A DNA stretch of 64,000 nt from Entomortierella parvispora. Taxonomy: Eukaryota; Mortierellomycota; Mortierellomycetes; Mortierellales; Mortierellaceae. The notes under the pieces are model-generated. The model had not been told where the DNA came from. It worked only from the letters and a program-made list of their open reading frames with translations, and ran no database searches. The position numbers and the translations under genes were made by a program. The stretch spans positions 1,612,001 through 1,676,000 of the forward strand of contig OY752140.1 of assembly GCA_963573315.1 (NCBI GenBank). The letters run 5' to 3'. Positions 23,851 through 32,627 of this stretch are shown here, in pieces; within the stretch, counting starts at the first letter, position 1, and the number at the start of each line of letters is the position of its first letter.

Positions 23851-24903
23851 AGAAGAGCTGGGACCATAACCATTCAAGTCCCCGCCCTCGCCTCTGCCAT
23901 TATTGTATTTGATTCTGCATTTTTGCTAGACAAGTGAAGAGAACGTGAAGACAGGAAGTGAAGAAAGACATTGAGCAAAAAAAAAAAAAAAAAAAAACAA
24001 AACTTTCAAACTTTCAACCTGCCAGTCCTATTTTCAGATTTTCTGCCTGGTGAAGATGTAAAAGGTGGACACACAAAACGACGACCATGCAGGCATCGAT
24101 GCAGAGTGCTTACTCACCGTTTAATCTAACCGTCGACCCTGGTCGGTGGTTAGTTTTCCGCCGACCATGGGGGACTTTCCTTTTTGGGTCGCTTATCCGT
24201 CGACCATGCAATTCTTTAACTACCGACCCCTAACAGCCGACCCATGTCTAAACCGCCGACTTTTCTTCTCAGTATGCGCCGACTAGCCTATTTCTTAACC
24301 ACCGAGCACCCATAACCGCCGACCTACTCAATGATCGTATCCACCGACTTCTCTTTTTCTTATTCGTCGACCCTTCCTAAACCATCGAACAGTCTTCATA
24401 ATCATCATCCAGTTTTCCTTGTCCACCCACCTACTGGTTTTTTCTGTCCACTGATCAACCAGCCTCAAATTGAATCGACCGACTGTTGGGTTTCTTGTTG
24501 TTCTCCACCGACCCTGAATAATGCCTGCCGGTCGGCTTGTAAAAACTCTCCCACTTGTCACAGTTTTTTTTTCCACGGGCCGTGAGTGTACCCCACCACC
24601 AGATCTTACTTGTCGCTTGGCCAATTGTTCCTTTATTTTGAGGTCGGCTGCTTGCTTATTCAGGGTCGACACTCGCTAAAAAGCGACAATATCGCCATAA
24701 ACGCGTTAATCTTTGCCTCTGAGGGGTTAAAGGCGATACCTCGAAGAATAAAAGAGAATAACAAGTCGCCTCGAAGAGTTTTCGACCCTTCCCTGCATGT
24801 TTTTGTCTCGAAAAGCAAAAGAGAGTGTTACATGGAGTTAGAGCGCAAAAAGTCGGGGGTTGTCGAGTAGATAAACCCAAAGAAAAAAGTGCAAAAAATT
24901 GTT
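23851..24903. other. intergenic region with poly(A) run and CCGAC-type degenerate repeats
   Basis: After the CHD1 stop there is an A run near 23978-23997, then the repeat-rich stretch listed separately (24120-24560), then AT-rich sequence up to the tRNA-Ser gene. The small open frames (24331-24585, 24586-24870) are not supported. A run of six T on the minus strand (24898-24893) directly follows the tRNA-Ser 3' end and fits a Pol III terminator. Confidence 0.5.
24120..24560. repeat. degenerate CCGCCGACC/TTAACCACCGA repeat block
   Basis: Variants of CCGNCGACC alternate with TTTCTTAACCACCGAG and TCTAAACCGCCGACTTTTC at irregular spacing. About 150 bases (near 24246-24400) match, in reverse complement and with perhaps 20% mismatch by eye, the stretch at about 54530-54690 beyond the retrotransposon array. 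There is no coding potential. It may be part of a dispersed non-autonomous element or local satellite. Confidence 0.6.
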
Positions 24904-24984
24904 CGTCAGCTGCAGGGTTTGAACCTGCGCGGGAATTCCCATATGATTTCAAGTCATACGCCTTAACCACTCGGCCAAGCTGAC
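24904..24984 (-). tRNA. tRNA-Ser (anticodon TGA)
   Basis: On the minus strand it folds as a class II tRNA of 81 nt with no intron. The acceptor stem GTCAGCT pairs with AGCTGAC, with discriminator G. D arm is GCC...GGC-type with GAGTGGTTAAGG. The anticodon stem TATGA/TCATA encloses the loop CTTGAAA, giving anticodon TGA (reads UCA). There is a long variable arm, and the T arm contains GGTTCAAACC (B box). A T6 run follows at 24898-24893. It lies only 200 bases from the tRNA-Arg gene hit by the retrotransposons and is itself uninterrupted. Confidence 0.95.
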
Positions 24985-25183
24985 TTGAGTGAAACTATAA
25001 TTTGATTTCGATTTTGATCACCCCTTTAAAGCAATTCTCTGCGTTCGTAAACCCTTAAGTACCCTTAAGTAAATTTGACCTTGAAACAGTCAGGGGTTCT
25101 TGTATGACCAAGAAATTTACTATTCAAAGCCAATCAACTTGGCAAATTGTGACGTCTTTTCCGTGAAAAAGACCCTTAAAAAC
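24985..25183. other. original upstream flank of the tRNA-Arg gene
   Basis: This AT-rich stretch lies between the two tRNA genes, which are divergently oriented. It ends in an A-rich run immediately before the tRNA-Arg 5' fragment. It shares only one base with the element's 3' end that now precedes the complete tRNA-Arg gene, consistent with a single clean insertion boundary. Confidence 0.6.
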
Positions 25184-25209
25184 GCCCGGCTAGCTCAATC
25201 GGTAGAGCA
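25184..25209 (+). pseudogene. tRNA-Arg(TCT) 5' fragment (nt 1-26), left end of the array
   Basis: These 26 bases are identical to nt 1-26 of the complete tRNA-Arg at 54174-54246. They cover the 5' acceptor strand and the D arm with the A box (TAGCTCAATCGG). The sequence then switches to the retrotransposon 5' end (ACTCTTTCTTTCCC). This is the 5' copy of the target-site duplication. One further shared base (C at 25183) could extend it to 27. Confidence 0.95.
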
Positions 25210-25376
25210 ACTCTTTCTTTCCCAGTTCCGCAAATAATTGAATTAGCAGTCACTGTTACTTTCAGTTTTTTGTTCATCCTCATCGCTTTTTTGCTCATTG
25301 CATTTCGTCGGTCATTAGCAAAGTGCTCAGCTCCGGGAAGGACCATCACACCACCGTGAATCAACAACTCGTCACC

Positions 25377-27728
25377 ATGGACGACCCCAACATGCCTGCG
25401 TCTCCGCATCTGGTCACTACAGTTGCCGGGATAGACCCTTTGGGGGTGGGATCTATCTCCACCAACGCTAGTGTCAGTGCCGAGGCGGCCGCATCGGGTC
25501 AGCCCATTTCGTCCGTTAGGACCACCCTCGCGGGTGAGCGATCACCCCTGAACCAACCTGCCACGTCGCATGATGCCGATAGGCTTGGGAGACCATCCGC
25601 ATCATCCACCTCTGGCAGGGGTTCAGGAGGGACCGCCGTAGTCCACAACACAACGGCCAAGACCACCCCTGGGGGTGAGCCGTCTTCTTTGTCCACCACT
25701 ACCATGTCTGGTCGTGCCGATGAGCCTGGGCAGCCATCCGCACGCCCCACCTCTGGTAGGGTGCCATTGAAATCGGCTTTAGTCTTGGAGAAGCCTGCAG
25801 GACAGTCAGGAGGGACTGGTCCTGTGTCATCATCATCGTCGAAGTCTGCCGCTTCATCTCCCTCGGGTCTGAGGGATGAGGAGATGGAGGAGCAGGCTCC
25901 CATTCCTCCCATGCCCGCGGCGGGTCCGATGCCGATTCGGACATACGCCTTTGCTGCGGGTGCCCGTGCAGAGTCCAAACGCAGTCAGGAGGTTCTTCGT
26001 CGCCGAGTCGAGGCCAGGGTACAGGCCCAACTCCCCCAGCACTTTACACGGCTTAGAAGGGGAGCGGCGGTTATTATTTATGAGAACACGAAGGTCAGGG
26101 CAGAGGACCTGCAACTGGAGTTGAACAAACTCCTAGATGCACGCTGTGTCCTGAAGAACGATACATACGGGATCTCAGTTGTCGGATTCCTCCATGCAAA
26201 GGACCTGGAGGAATTTCTCGTCACCCCTGTGGTGGTCAAGGGCGTCCGTCTCCGAGTGGAAAGAGCGGTGCACTCGACGGGGTCTCGACTTCAAATCCGA
26301 GCGGAATCGGTCTTTGAGTTGGACCCTGACGACCTTGAGAAAGAATTGAAGCGGATCTTCCAGGAAGCAAGGGAGATCAAATACATCAACCCGCACTATG
26401 TGACGGGATCAAAGGAGACGTTGACAGGAGTGGTGGATTTCATCCTGGAGATCCCCTCTGGAAAGCTCAAGGACCTGCAGCTGCCCCGGATGGCGGCGCT
26501 GTCAGGAGTAAACACTCTGTTTACCTGGCCCAAGGGAGGCAAGGTCTGTTACAGATGTGGGACGGACGAGCACATCAGGAGGGAGTGTCCTCATCCAATC
26601 ACTTGGTCGGTCGATCAAGGAGAGCCGTTGGAGACAGCGATGATGGTAAAGGCATTTCCGGACACTGAAATCACCCAGCCAACAGTCAACACCCATAGTC
26701 AGTCAGGCAACAAATCCACAGCCAATAAAGCTGGTTCAAACAAACTCAATACGCAGCGAGACAATGAGGAGGAATGGACTACGGTAGGACAGAAGAAACG
26801 TCCTTACAGTACAAGATCCCGTCCTGGCCCGCAATCCGACTCGGACAACCCTGTGGAGAGGAAGAAGACTCAACAGGGAAGTGCCAGTGGAGCAGGCAAT
26901 GGAGGAGGGACAAAACCCGAAGACGGCGGTGGAAGCAAAGGCAAGGGGAAGGCCAAAGCCAACACCGACGACCACCAGGAGCAGAGGAAGGAGTCCGAAG
27001 CTCGGGTGGACGTGAACAGGGGGACAGAGGAGGGCTCTGCTGTATCCAACAGCAAGAGCACTCCTACTGCTACCAAAGCTAGTGTGACCTTTGCACCATC
27101 TGGAAACAGCTCTGGAGCAGCAGGGTCAGGAACGAGCGGTCCCACTGAGACCGTCAAGGGTACTAATGCAGTCAGCAACGGTAACCAGACTGCAGAGTCC
27201 ACCTCTGCCGATATTCAAACAGCAACATCATCCAAGATCGCACAGGAGCAAGAGGCGGCGAAGGTAGCAGCTGCCCAACAAGCTATGATCAGGGCAGAAG
27301 AAGAACAGGCCCGGTTAGCACAGGAATACGCCCGCCAGCAGGAAGCCTGGTTAGCACAGGAACAGGCCCGCCAGCAATGGGAACATGCCCAGCAGGAAGC
27401 CTGGCAAGCAGCTGCGGCAGCAGCTGCAGGGGAAGCTGCAGATGAGGCCTCGGCAGCGGCGGAAGCTTTCAGGGCAGCAGACAATACCCATGACATCTTC
27501 GACGAGGATGACTTTATGGATGATATGGACCCGGAAGAGGTAGACATCGAGATGTATATGAAAACATCAGGACGGTCTAGAGCCGAGGTGGAGGCGATGA
27601 TAACGCTCAAGATGGCCGCCCGAATCAGAAAAAAGTCGACTGGGAAATCAATTGTGAAGGCAGTCGGGAAACCAATTGGAAAGCCCATTGGAAAACCGAC
27701 GACGAGAGCCAGCAAGTCGACTAAGTAG
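25377..27728 (+). CDS. retrotransposon ORF1 (gag-like CCHC protein), copy 1
   Basis: The product is 783 aa from the ATG at 25377, which has the good context CACCATGG. A GTG 54 bases upstream is in frame but unlikely. Layout: Ser/Thr/Gly/Pro-rich disordered N-terminus (1-190); a central folded region (about 210-385) with alternating hydrophobic strands and helices that may hold an RNA-binding RRM-like fold; one zinc knuckle C391-x2-C394-x4-H399-x4-C404; a polar linker; an Ala/Gln/Glu coiled coil with repeated LAQE(Y/Q)ARQQ units (about 615-700); an acidic patch (DEDDFMDDMDPEEVDIE); and a basic tail with GKPIGKPIGKP. This matches ORF1 proteins that coat LINE RNA. Copy 1 differs from the others by several substitutions, including TAVVHNTT for NALVHNST. 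Confidence 0.93.
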   Translation: MDDPNMPASPHLVTTVAGIDPLGVGSISTNASVSAEAAASGQPISSVRTTLAGERSPLNQPATSHDADRLGRPSASSTSGRGSGGTAVVHNTTAKTTPGGEPSSLSTTTMSGRADEPGQPSARPTSGRVPLKSALVLEKPAGQSGGTGPVSSSSSKSAASSPSGLRDEEMEEQAPIPPMPAAGPMPIRTYAFAAGARAESKRSQEVLRRRVEARVQAQLPQHFTRLRRGAAVIIYENTKVRAEDLQLELNKLLDARCVLKNDTYGISVVGFLHAKDLEEFLVTPVVVKGVRLRVERAVHSTGSRLQIRAESVFELDPDDLEKELKRIFQEAREIKYINPHYVTGSKETLTGVVDFILEIPSGKLKDLQLPRMAALSGVNTLFTWPKGGKVCYRCGTDEHIRRECPHPITWSVDQGEPLETAMMVKAFPDTEITQPTVNTHSQSGNKSTANKAGSNKLNTQRDNEEEWTTVGQKKRPYSTRSRPGPQSDSDNPVERKKTQQGSASGAGNGGGTKPEDGGGSKGKGKAKANTDDHQEQRKESEARVDVNRGTEEGSAVSNSKSTPTATKASVTFAPSGNSSGAAGSGTSGPTETVKGTNAVSNGNQTAESTSADIQTATSSKIAQEQEAAKVAAAQQAMIRAEEEQARLAQEYARQQEAWLAQEQARQQWEHAQQEAWQAAAAAAAGEAADEASAAAEAFRAADNTHDIFDEDDFMDDMDPEEVDIEMYMKTSGRSRAEVEAMITLKMAARIRKKSTGKSIVKAVGKPIGKPIGKPTTRASKSTK

Positions 27729-27772
27729 AGAATTGTCTCTGCCCGTCGCCTTCTTCCAACTGTTTTTTCCCA

Positions 27773-30700
27773 ATGCCTGTACAACCTATACCACCGAACG
27801 CGTCCACGTATGCCAACCTTCGGGTAGCGACGTTGAACGTAAGATCTATTCTCAGCGATGAGAATCGCCGTGCATTCTTTGCATGGTTAAAAAATCAACC
27901 AATTGACATCATTGCGATCCAGGAGACCGCAAACTTTGGGATCTTTAATGACACCGTCAAAGCCAAATGGACAAGAGATTGGGGGGAGAGGGGCAAGTCC
28001 CTCTTTACCCGATATTGCGGCCTGCTGGTTTGTCATGAAAGATTCTTCCTCACCGACACTGTGGAGCTTGGAGAAGGCCGTATCCTATCGGCCATCCTCA
28101 AAGCGGCAGGACAGGACGAGGATACTCTTAGGATCACAAACTTATATCTTCCAGCCAACGACAGAGAGCAGCCAATTTTTCTTGCCAGATTGGACGTGGG
28201 CAGAATTGCACACCCTCTCACAGTCGTCCTGGGAGACTTCAACAACACAATGCACCCGATGTTAGACAGGAACCCTCCACGAACAGTAGAACTTCAACAA
28301 GAATACCGCTACACTGCACCCTGGCAGAATGTAGTGGACGCCTTGATGACGCCGCTGAACCTGGTGGACACTGCCCTCCCTCGGACAAAGAACAAACCAT
28401 ACTATACTCACTACCACGTCAGGACTGTCGCCGTCACCCCCCAGAACATGGCAATCCGTCGCGCCTTTTTGGAGGCCGCGGATCCGCTAGAGCTGGAGAG
28501 GGAGAGGCCAGCGATAGGGGATGGAGCGGAGCTGCTAGCCATGCTAGACAGAGACGATGACCTGGTGGAGAACCCAGCAACTCCGGGACAGCCCGGAATT
28601 ATCTTGAACACAAACTCAAGGATTGACTATCTGATGGTGTCGGCTACAATGCTTGGATCAGTCTCGGCCCAGGAGGTTCGCTCTTGCGACATTTACTGGC
28701 CCGACAAAAAATCCAAGCTCGACCATCGACTAGTCTCTGCCACACTTTTTACTACGGACAAACCTCCATACTGTGCTTCCGAGGTACTGGATGAGCGTCT
28801 GTTGCACGACCCGACCTTTGTGGAAAAGGTGAACTCTCTCTTTGCGGATCTGGCAGAGAAGAGGAGTCAGCCCGACTCGCCACCCATGTCCACCTGTTGG
28901 GACGAGTGCAAGACCAGGATCTTGGAGGAAGGTCTGAAATATGCAAAGAAAAAACGAAGAGATAACATGGACAAGCGTCGAAAGTTGACCAGGGATCTCG
29001 CGCAAGCGGACGCTACTCTCGACCAGCACCCCAGGAACAAGAAGGCAATTGCAAGGAGGTTGCAATGTCTTGATGACCTGGGTGAGCTGTCCAAGTACGA
29101 ACTTCAAAAGGTGGCGCTGATGGCCAAGGTGAAATGGGTGGAGGAAGGAGAGAAGGCCACGCCGTTTTTTACCATGCTTCTTCACGCACGCCGCAGGAAA
29201 GCAACTATCGCAGCTCTTAAAAACAGGGAGGGAGAATCAAAAGAGGACATGGACTCGATTGAATCGATCGCCCGCGAGTTTTATTCTGAGCTATACACGT
29301 CAGAGCCGACTGACCGGACCGCACAGGAGACGCTCCTGAGTGCAGTCCACACGTCGGTGAACGCCAGAGATAAGATCGATCTGGATGCGGATCTCACGGA
29401 GGGAGAGATTGCGTCTGCGATTCAAGCCATGGCGGCTCGATCCTCTCCAGGAACTGACGGGCTCACCTACGCATTCTACAAAGCTTTCAAATCCAAGATC
29501 ACACCGGTCCTCATGGAGATATTTAACGATATCAAGCCAGGATCAGTCGCGTCTATGCCCGAATCGCATGGTCAGTCTCTGACTATCTTGCTGTTCAAAA
29601 AGGGGGATGCGGAGCAAATAGGGAATTACCGCCCTATTTCCCTCACGCAGTGTGATTACAAGATTTTTACAAAGGTCTTGACCAACCGGATGAACCCTGT
29701 TGCCGACAAGATCTTGAATGTTCATCAAACGGGATTTATCCCAGAACGACAAGGACACGACAACGTCATGTTGCTGGAGTTGCTGGTTCATTACTTTCAA
29801 GACGGGAGCAAGGGAGACGCTTCGATCTTGAGTCTGGATCAGCAAAAGGCGTATGATAGGGTGGAATGGGGATACCTGCATCTGTGCTTGGAGCGCTTTG
29901 GATTTGGCCCGAGGCTCAGGCACTGGATCAAGCTTTGTTACACAGAGCTAGAGGCAACCATCCACTTGGGGTCGCGCAAATCGGATCCGTACCAGATCAA
30001 GAGAGGACTTCGCCAAGGTGATCCCCTCGCGCCGATCTTGTTCAATTTTGTACTGGAGCCGTTCCTTTTACATTACACACGAACCGCCAGGGGGCCCATG
30101 GTCCCTGGCATCCGTCCCAAGGTTGCCGCCTTTGCAGATGACACCAATCTGCTGATGGGACCAGGAGATGATATCCACGCTCAGAATGCAATCCGGCTCC
30201 ACGAAGCGGCGTCTGGGGCTCGCATCAACCACGACAAATCCACTCTGATCCCTCTGACCGAGACCGCTCACACGGTCATCGCTGTCCCAAATGTCAATGC
30301 GGTGCCCTTCGGGACCGCATTTGAGCACTTGGGAATCGTGTTGCAGTCAGGTGAACGCGACATGAAGGGGATTGAGAAGGGAATTCTCGGAAAACTGGAG
30401 AACGCAATTGCTGGATGGCGATTGAGAAAGCTGACGTTTGAAGGTCGTGTGACGGTACTGAACACGTACTTTTTGTCAAAGCTGTGGTATGTCGCACCAT
30501 TCTACACCTTTACGGCGTCGTTCTACCAGGAGTTGGACAAGCTGACCCGTCACATTTTGTGGCCAACAACAAACGCTCGTGTGAGTCTGAATTGGTACCG
30601 CCAGCCCAAGAAATGGGGTGGATACGGACTCTTGCACCCCGAACACCAGATCAAAGCCCTGAAAGCAAAATGGATGGCACGCCGACTGGAGACCCCGGCC

Positions 30701-31804
30701 CAGAGATGGGTTCCTCTGTTGGAGACGATTGTCAGAGAGGGGACAGCCAACGGCGGAGGTCAAGCCATTTTTGCTCTAGAAAACCCAACACAGAGAGGGA
30801 CAAGGCTATTGGGCCTGTCAGACCCCCCTCTCCCAGCCAGCATCCTCGCCAGTGTCCATGCGTTCCAGGAGCTGGACATCAAAGAGGCCCCGCGCCCAGA
30901 GCGAAGAATTGGATATCGCTTCCAACTCTTTGATGGCGAGTGTGCGACCAACGCCTTTGAGGTCAAGAGGGCTCGTCTGTACCTGGGCAAAGTAGCACGA
31001 GAGGCCCAAGTAGGACGACCTCTTCCTAAAGCCAAGAGGGACTGGCCTGCCATCCCAAGCCTGATGAACTTTAGATCCATCGAGGTGGACCGGACGGGAC
31101 CTGGGCCTCATCCCGAAAGGAACTCTATGCCTCCGATCCCGGACGAAGAGTGGAAGGTGTGTTGGGAGCGCTTCTGGGCGACCGAGCGACGCCCCAACGA
31201 GCGCCACTTTCTGTACCAGCTCCATCACAGAGCGGTATGGACCAAGGGATTCAAGTCGACCATAATACTCAATCAACCGGTGGAGAACAAGTGGTGCAGG
31301 AGGTGCATCGCCCATGACCCACCGATACAAGTCCATGAGAACACAGTCCATGCTTTTCACGACTGCCCACAAGTGTTGGCAGAATGGGATCGAGTCCGCG
31401 AGAGGATCGAAACCCTCTGCCAGACAGGACCGCTATCCACAATAGTGTATCACGATATACTCTGTTGGCCCCGAGTAGCGGACCTGCCACCTCTGGCCAT
31501 CCACCTGCATTCTACCGTCACTCAAACCATATGGCAAAGCTATTGTGCCCTTGGAGATGGAGAACGACAGGCGGATATATACCTGAGAGGAGCAGTTGTA
31601 TCAGCGTTCAAGACACGAGCCAAGGTAGAACAGGCGCGAGCCATCTACCGTGATCAAGTGGAACACCACCAACGAGCTCGAGGCCAATTAGGGCAAGAGC
31701 CGTCGACAAAGAACTACGACCAGTTTGTGTCTGTGTGGCACCATCCTCCTCACATCACGGTCTTTCGAGATCGGCTGGAATGGGGAGAGATGTGGAGCAA
31801 TTAA
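27773..31804 (+). CDS. retrotransposon ORF2 (endonuclease-reverse transcriptase), copy 1
   Basis: The product is 1343 aa, starting 44 bases after the ORF1 stop in another frame, so it may depend on reinitiation. The N-terminal AP-endonuclease-like domain (about 15-315) has LRVATLNVRS (Asn22), IAIQET (Glu51), VVLGDFNNT and SRIDYLMVS, and ends in KLDHRLVS where many families have SDH. The RT core (about 525-830) has GNYRPISLTQCDYKIF, the motif A region LSLDQQKAYDRVEW, motif B GLRQGDPLAPILFNF and motif C FADD at 787-790. A C-terminal knuckle C1175-x2-C1178-x14-H1193-x4-C1198 follows a Trp-rich region. No RNase H. The product would nick the target and prime reverse transcription at the tRNA gene. 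All catalytic motifs seem intact. Copy 1 alone reads GILGKL where the others have GILRKL. Confidence 0.96.
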   Translation: MPVQPIPPNASTYANLRVATLNVRSILSDENRRAFFAWLKNQPIDIIAIQETANFGIFNDTVKAKWTRDWGERGKSLFTRYCGLLVCHERFFLTDTVELGEGRILSAILKAAGQDEDTLRITNLYLPANDREQPIFLARLDVGRIAHPLTVVLGDFNNTMHPMLDRNPPRTVELQQEYRYTAPWQNVVDALMTPLNLVDTALPRTKNKPYYTHYHVRTVAVTPQNMAIRRAFLEAADPLELERERPAIGDGAELLAMLDRDDDLVENPATPGQPGIILNTNSRIDYLMVSATMLGSVSAQEVRSCDIYWPDKKSKLDHRLVSATLFTTDKPPYCASEVLDERLLHDPTFVEKVNSLFADLAEKRSQPDSPPMSTCWDECKTRILEEGLKYAKKKRRDNMDKRRKLTRDLAQADATLDQHPRNKKAIARRLQCLDDLGELSKYELQKVALMAKVKWVEEGEKATPFFTMLLHARRRKATIAALKNREGESKEDMDSIESIAREFYSELYTSEPTDRTAQETLLSAVHTSVNARDKIDLDADLTEGEIASAIQAMAARSSPGTDGLTYAFYKAFKSKITPVLMEIFNDIKPGSVASMPESHGQSLTILLFKKGDAEQIGNYRPISLTQCDYKIFTKVLTNRMNPVADKILNVHQTGFIPERQGHDNVMLLELLVHYFQDGSKGDASILSLDQQKAYDRVEWGYLHLCLERFGFGPRLRHWIKLCYTELEATIHLGSRKSDPYQIKRGLRQGDPLAPILFNFVLEPFLLHYTRTARGPMVPGIRPKVAAFADDTNLLMGPGDDIHAQNAIRLHEAASGARINHDKSTLIPLTETAHTVIAVPNVNAVPFGTAFEHLGIVLQSGERDMKGIEKGILGKLENAIAGWRLRKLTFEGRVTVLNTYFLSKLWYVAPFYTFTASFYQELDKLTRHILWPTTNARVSLNWYRQPKKWGGYGLLHPEHQIKALKAKWMARRLETPAQRWVPLLETIVREGTANGGGQAIFALENPTQRGTRLLGLSDPPLPASILASVHAFQELDIKEAPRPERRIGYRFQLFDGECATNAFEVKRARLYLGKVAREAQVGRPLPKAKRDWPAIPSLMNFRSIEVDRTGPGPHPERNSMPPIPDEEWKVCWERFWATERRPNERHFLYQLHHRAVWTKGFKSTIILNQPVENKWCRRCIAHDPPIQVHENTVHAFHDCPQVLAEWDRVRERIETLCQTGPLSTIVYHDILCWPRVADLPPLAIHLHSTVTQTIWQSYCALGDGERQADIYLRGAVVSAFKTRAKVEQARAIYRDQVEHHQRARGQLGQEPSTKNYDQFVSVWHHPPHITVFRDRLEWGEMWSN

Positions 31805-32429
31805 GTTTGCACCGCACGGTCCCGAACGATAAAAAACAAAATCAGGGACGATCGACTCCTGCAATTGACCGCCCCGCCAGAAAAACAGACCCGAAACACG
31901 AAAACCAAAAAAACAGAAAACACAAGGTCGAGAACGCGAGCGGGTCTCCTTCTCCGTCAAGACCTCCAACAGGCATCGGTTCATCTCTTTACCAACAAGA
32001 GATGAGCAGGAACCGACCAAAAAAATAAAATCAGCGGTCGCTGCTTCTCCCCGCCTCTGAGAAGCAGTGCTCGCGAGTAGGTGGCTCCCTGCCCTACTCA
32101 AAGAGCACCCCTGGATCCTTGCAAGATCCAGAAGATCCATGCCAAGGGCTCTGACGCTCCTCTCGGGTGTCACTTCCTCACTTGTCATGACCAAGGGCCG
32201 CCGTTTCCGTCGCCTTTTTCCTAAATAGTCTTCCACCCCTACCTCCCTGGGCCCGATCTGTATGGATCGTGAAGCCCTTGTTCCCGCTTAGCGAAGGGCG
32301 AGCCACTTTTTTTAGAAAAAACAGATAGTTCGGCAGTAGTAACCTTTATCATTACCAGCGAGGGGGAACACTTTGGGAAAGCTTCGGCACCCCCCCGCAT
32401 GGAATAAACCGAAGAGTATCTCTCTCTTC
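31805..32429 (+). promoter_or_regulatory. retrotransposon 3' UTR with hairpins (copy 1; same in all copies)
   Basis: Three consecutive inverted repeats can fold: CTGCTTCTC/GAGAAGCAG (32041-32067), GAGTAGG/CCTACTC (32075-32099) and CTGGATC/GATCCAG (about 32110-32130). A fourth stem, CTTCGG/CCGAAG, spans 32382-32414 and lies 15 bases before the element end, followed by TATCTCTCTCTT. All are kept in the four copies. In LINEs with stringent 3' recognition, RT binds a 3' stem-loop, so this is the likely place, but no function is shown. Confidence 0.6.
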
Positions 32430-32455
32430 GCCCGGCTAGCTCAATCGGTAGAGCA
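32430..32455 (+). pseudogene. tRNA-Arg 5' fragment between copies 1 and 2
   Basis: It is identical to tRNA-Arg nt 1-26. It follows the 3' end of copy 1 (CTCTCTTC) directly. After it comes an extra GAGCA (32456-32460) before the usual element start ACTCTTTC, the only irregular junction in the array. Confidence 0.93.
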
Positions 32456-32627
32456 GAGCAACTCTTTCTTTCCCAGTTCCGCAAATAATTGAATTAGCAG
32501 TCACTGTTACTTTCAGTTTTTTGTTCATCCTCATCGCTTTTTTGCTCATTGCATTTCGTCGGTCATTAGCAAAGTGCTCAGCTCCGGGAAGGACCATCAC
32601 ACCACCGTGAATCAACAACTCGTCACC

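Larger units (their letters stand above)
25210..32429 (+). mobile_element. non-LTR retrotransposon, copy 1 (7220 bp, complete)
   Basis: This is a complete element with a 5' UTR of about 167 bases, ORF1, a 44-base spacer, ORF2, and a 3' UTR of about 625 bases ending TATCTCTCTCTT without a poly(A) tail. There are no long terminal repeats, integrase, protease or RNase H. The endonuclease-like plus RT plus C-terminal CCHC order places it among APE-type LINEs, and the RT wording (NYRPISLTQCDYKIFTK) is L1/Tx1-like. Copy 1 carries ORF1 alleles not shared with the other three (DRLGRP where they read DWPGEP). As the copy farthest from the intact tRNA it should be the oldest insertion if each new one enters the complete tRNA gene, yet both frames remain open. 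Confidence 0.95.

Noticed and set aside
25499-25978. 159-residue minus-strand frame opposite ORF1, repeated in all copies
   Set aside because: It mirrors the Ser/Thr/Gly-rich ORF1 start on the other strand; an open antisense frame is expected from this composition.
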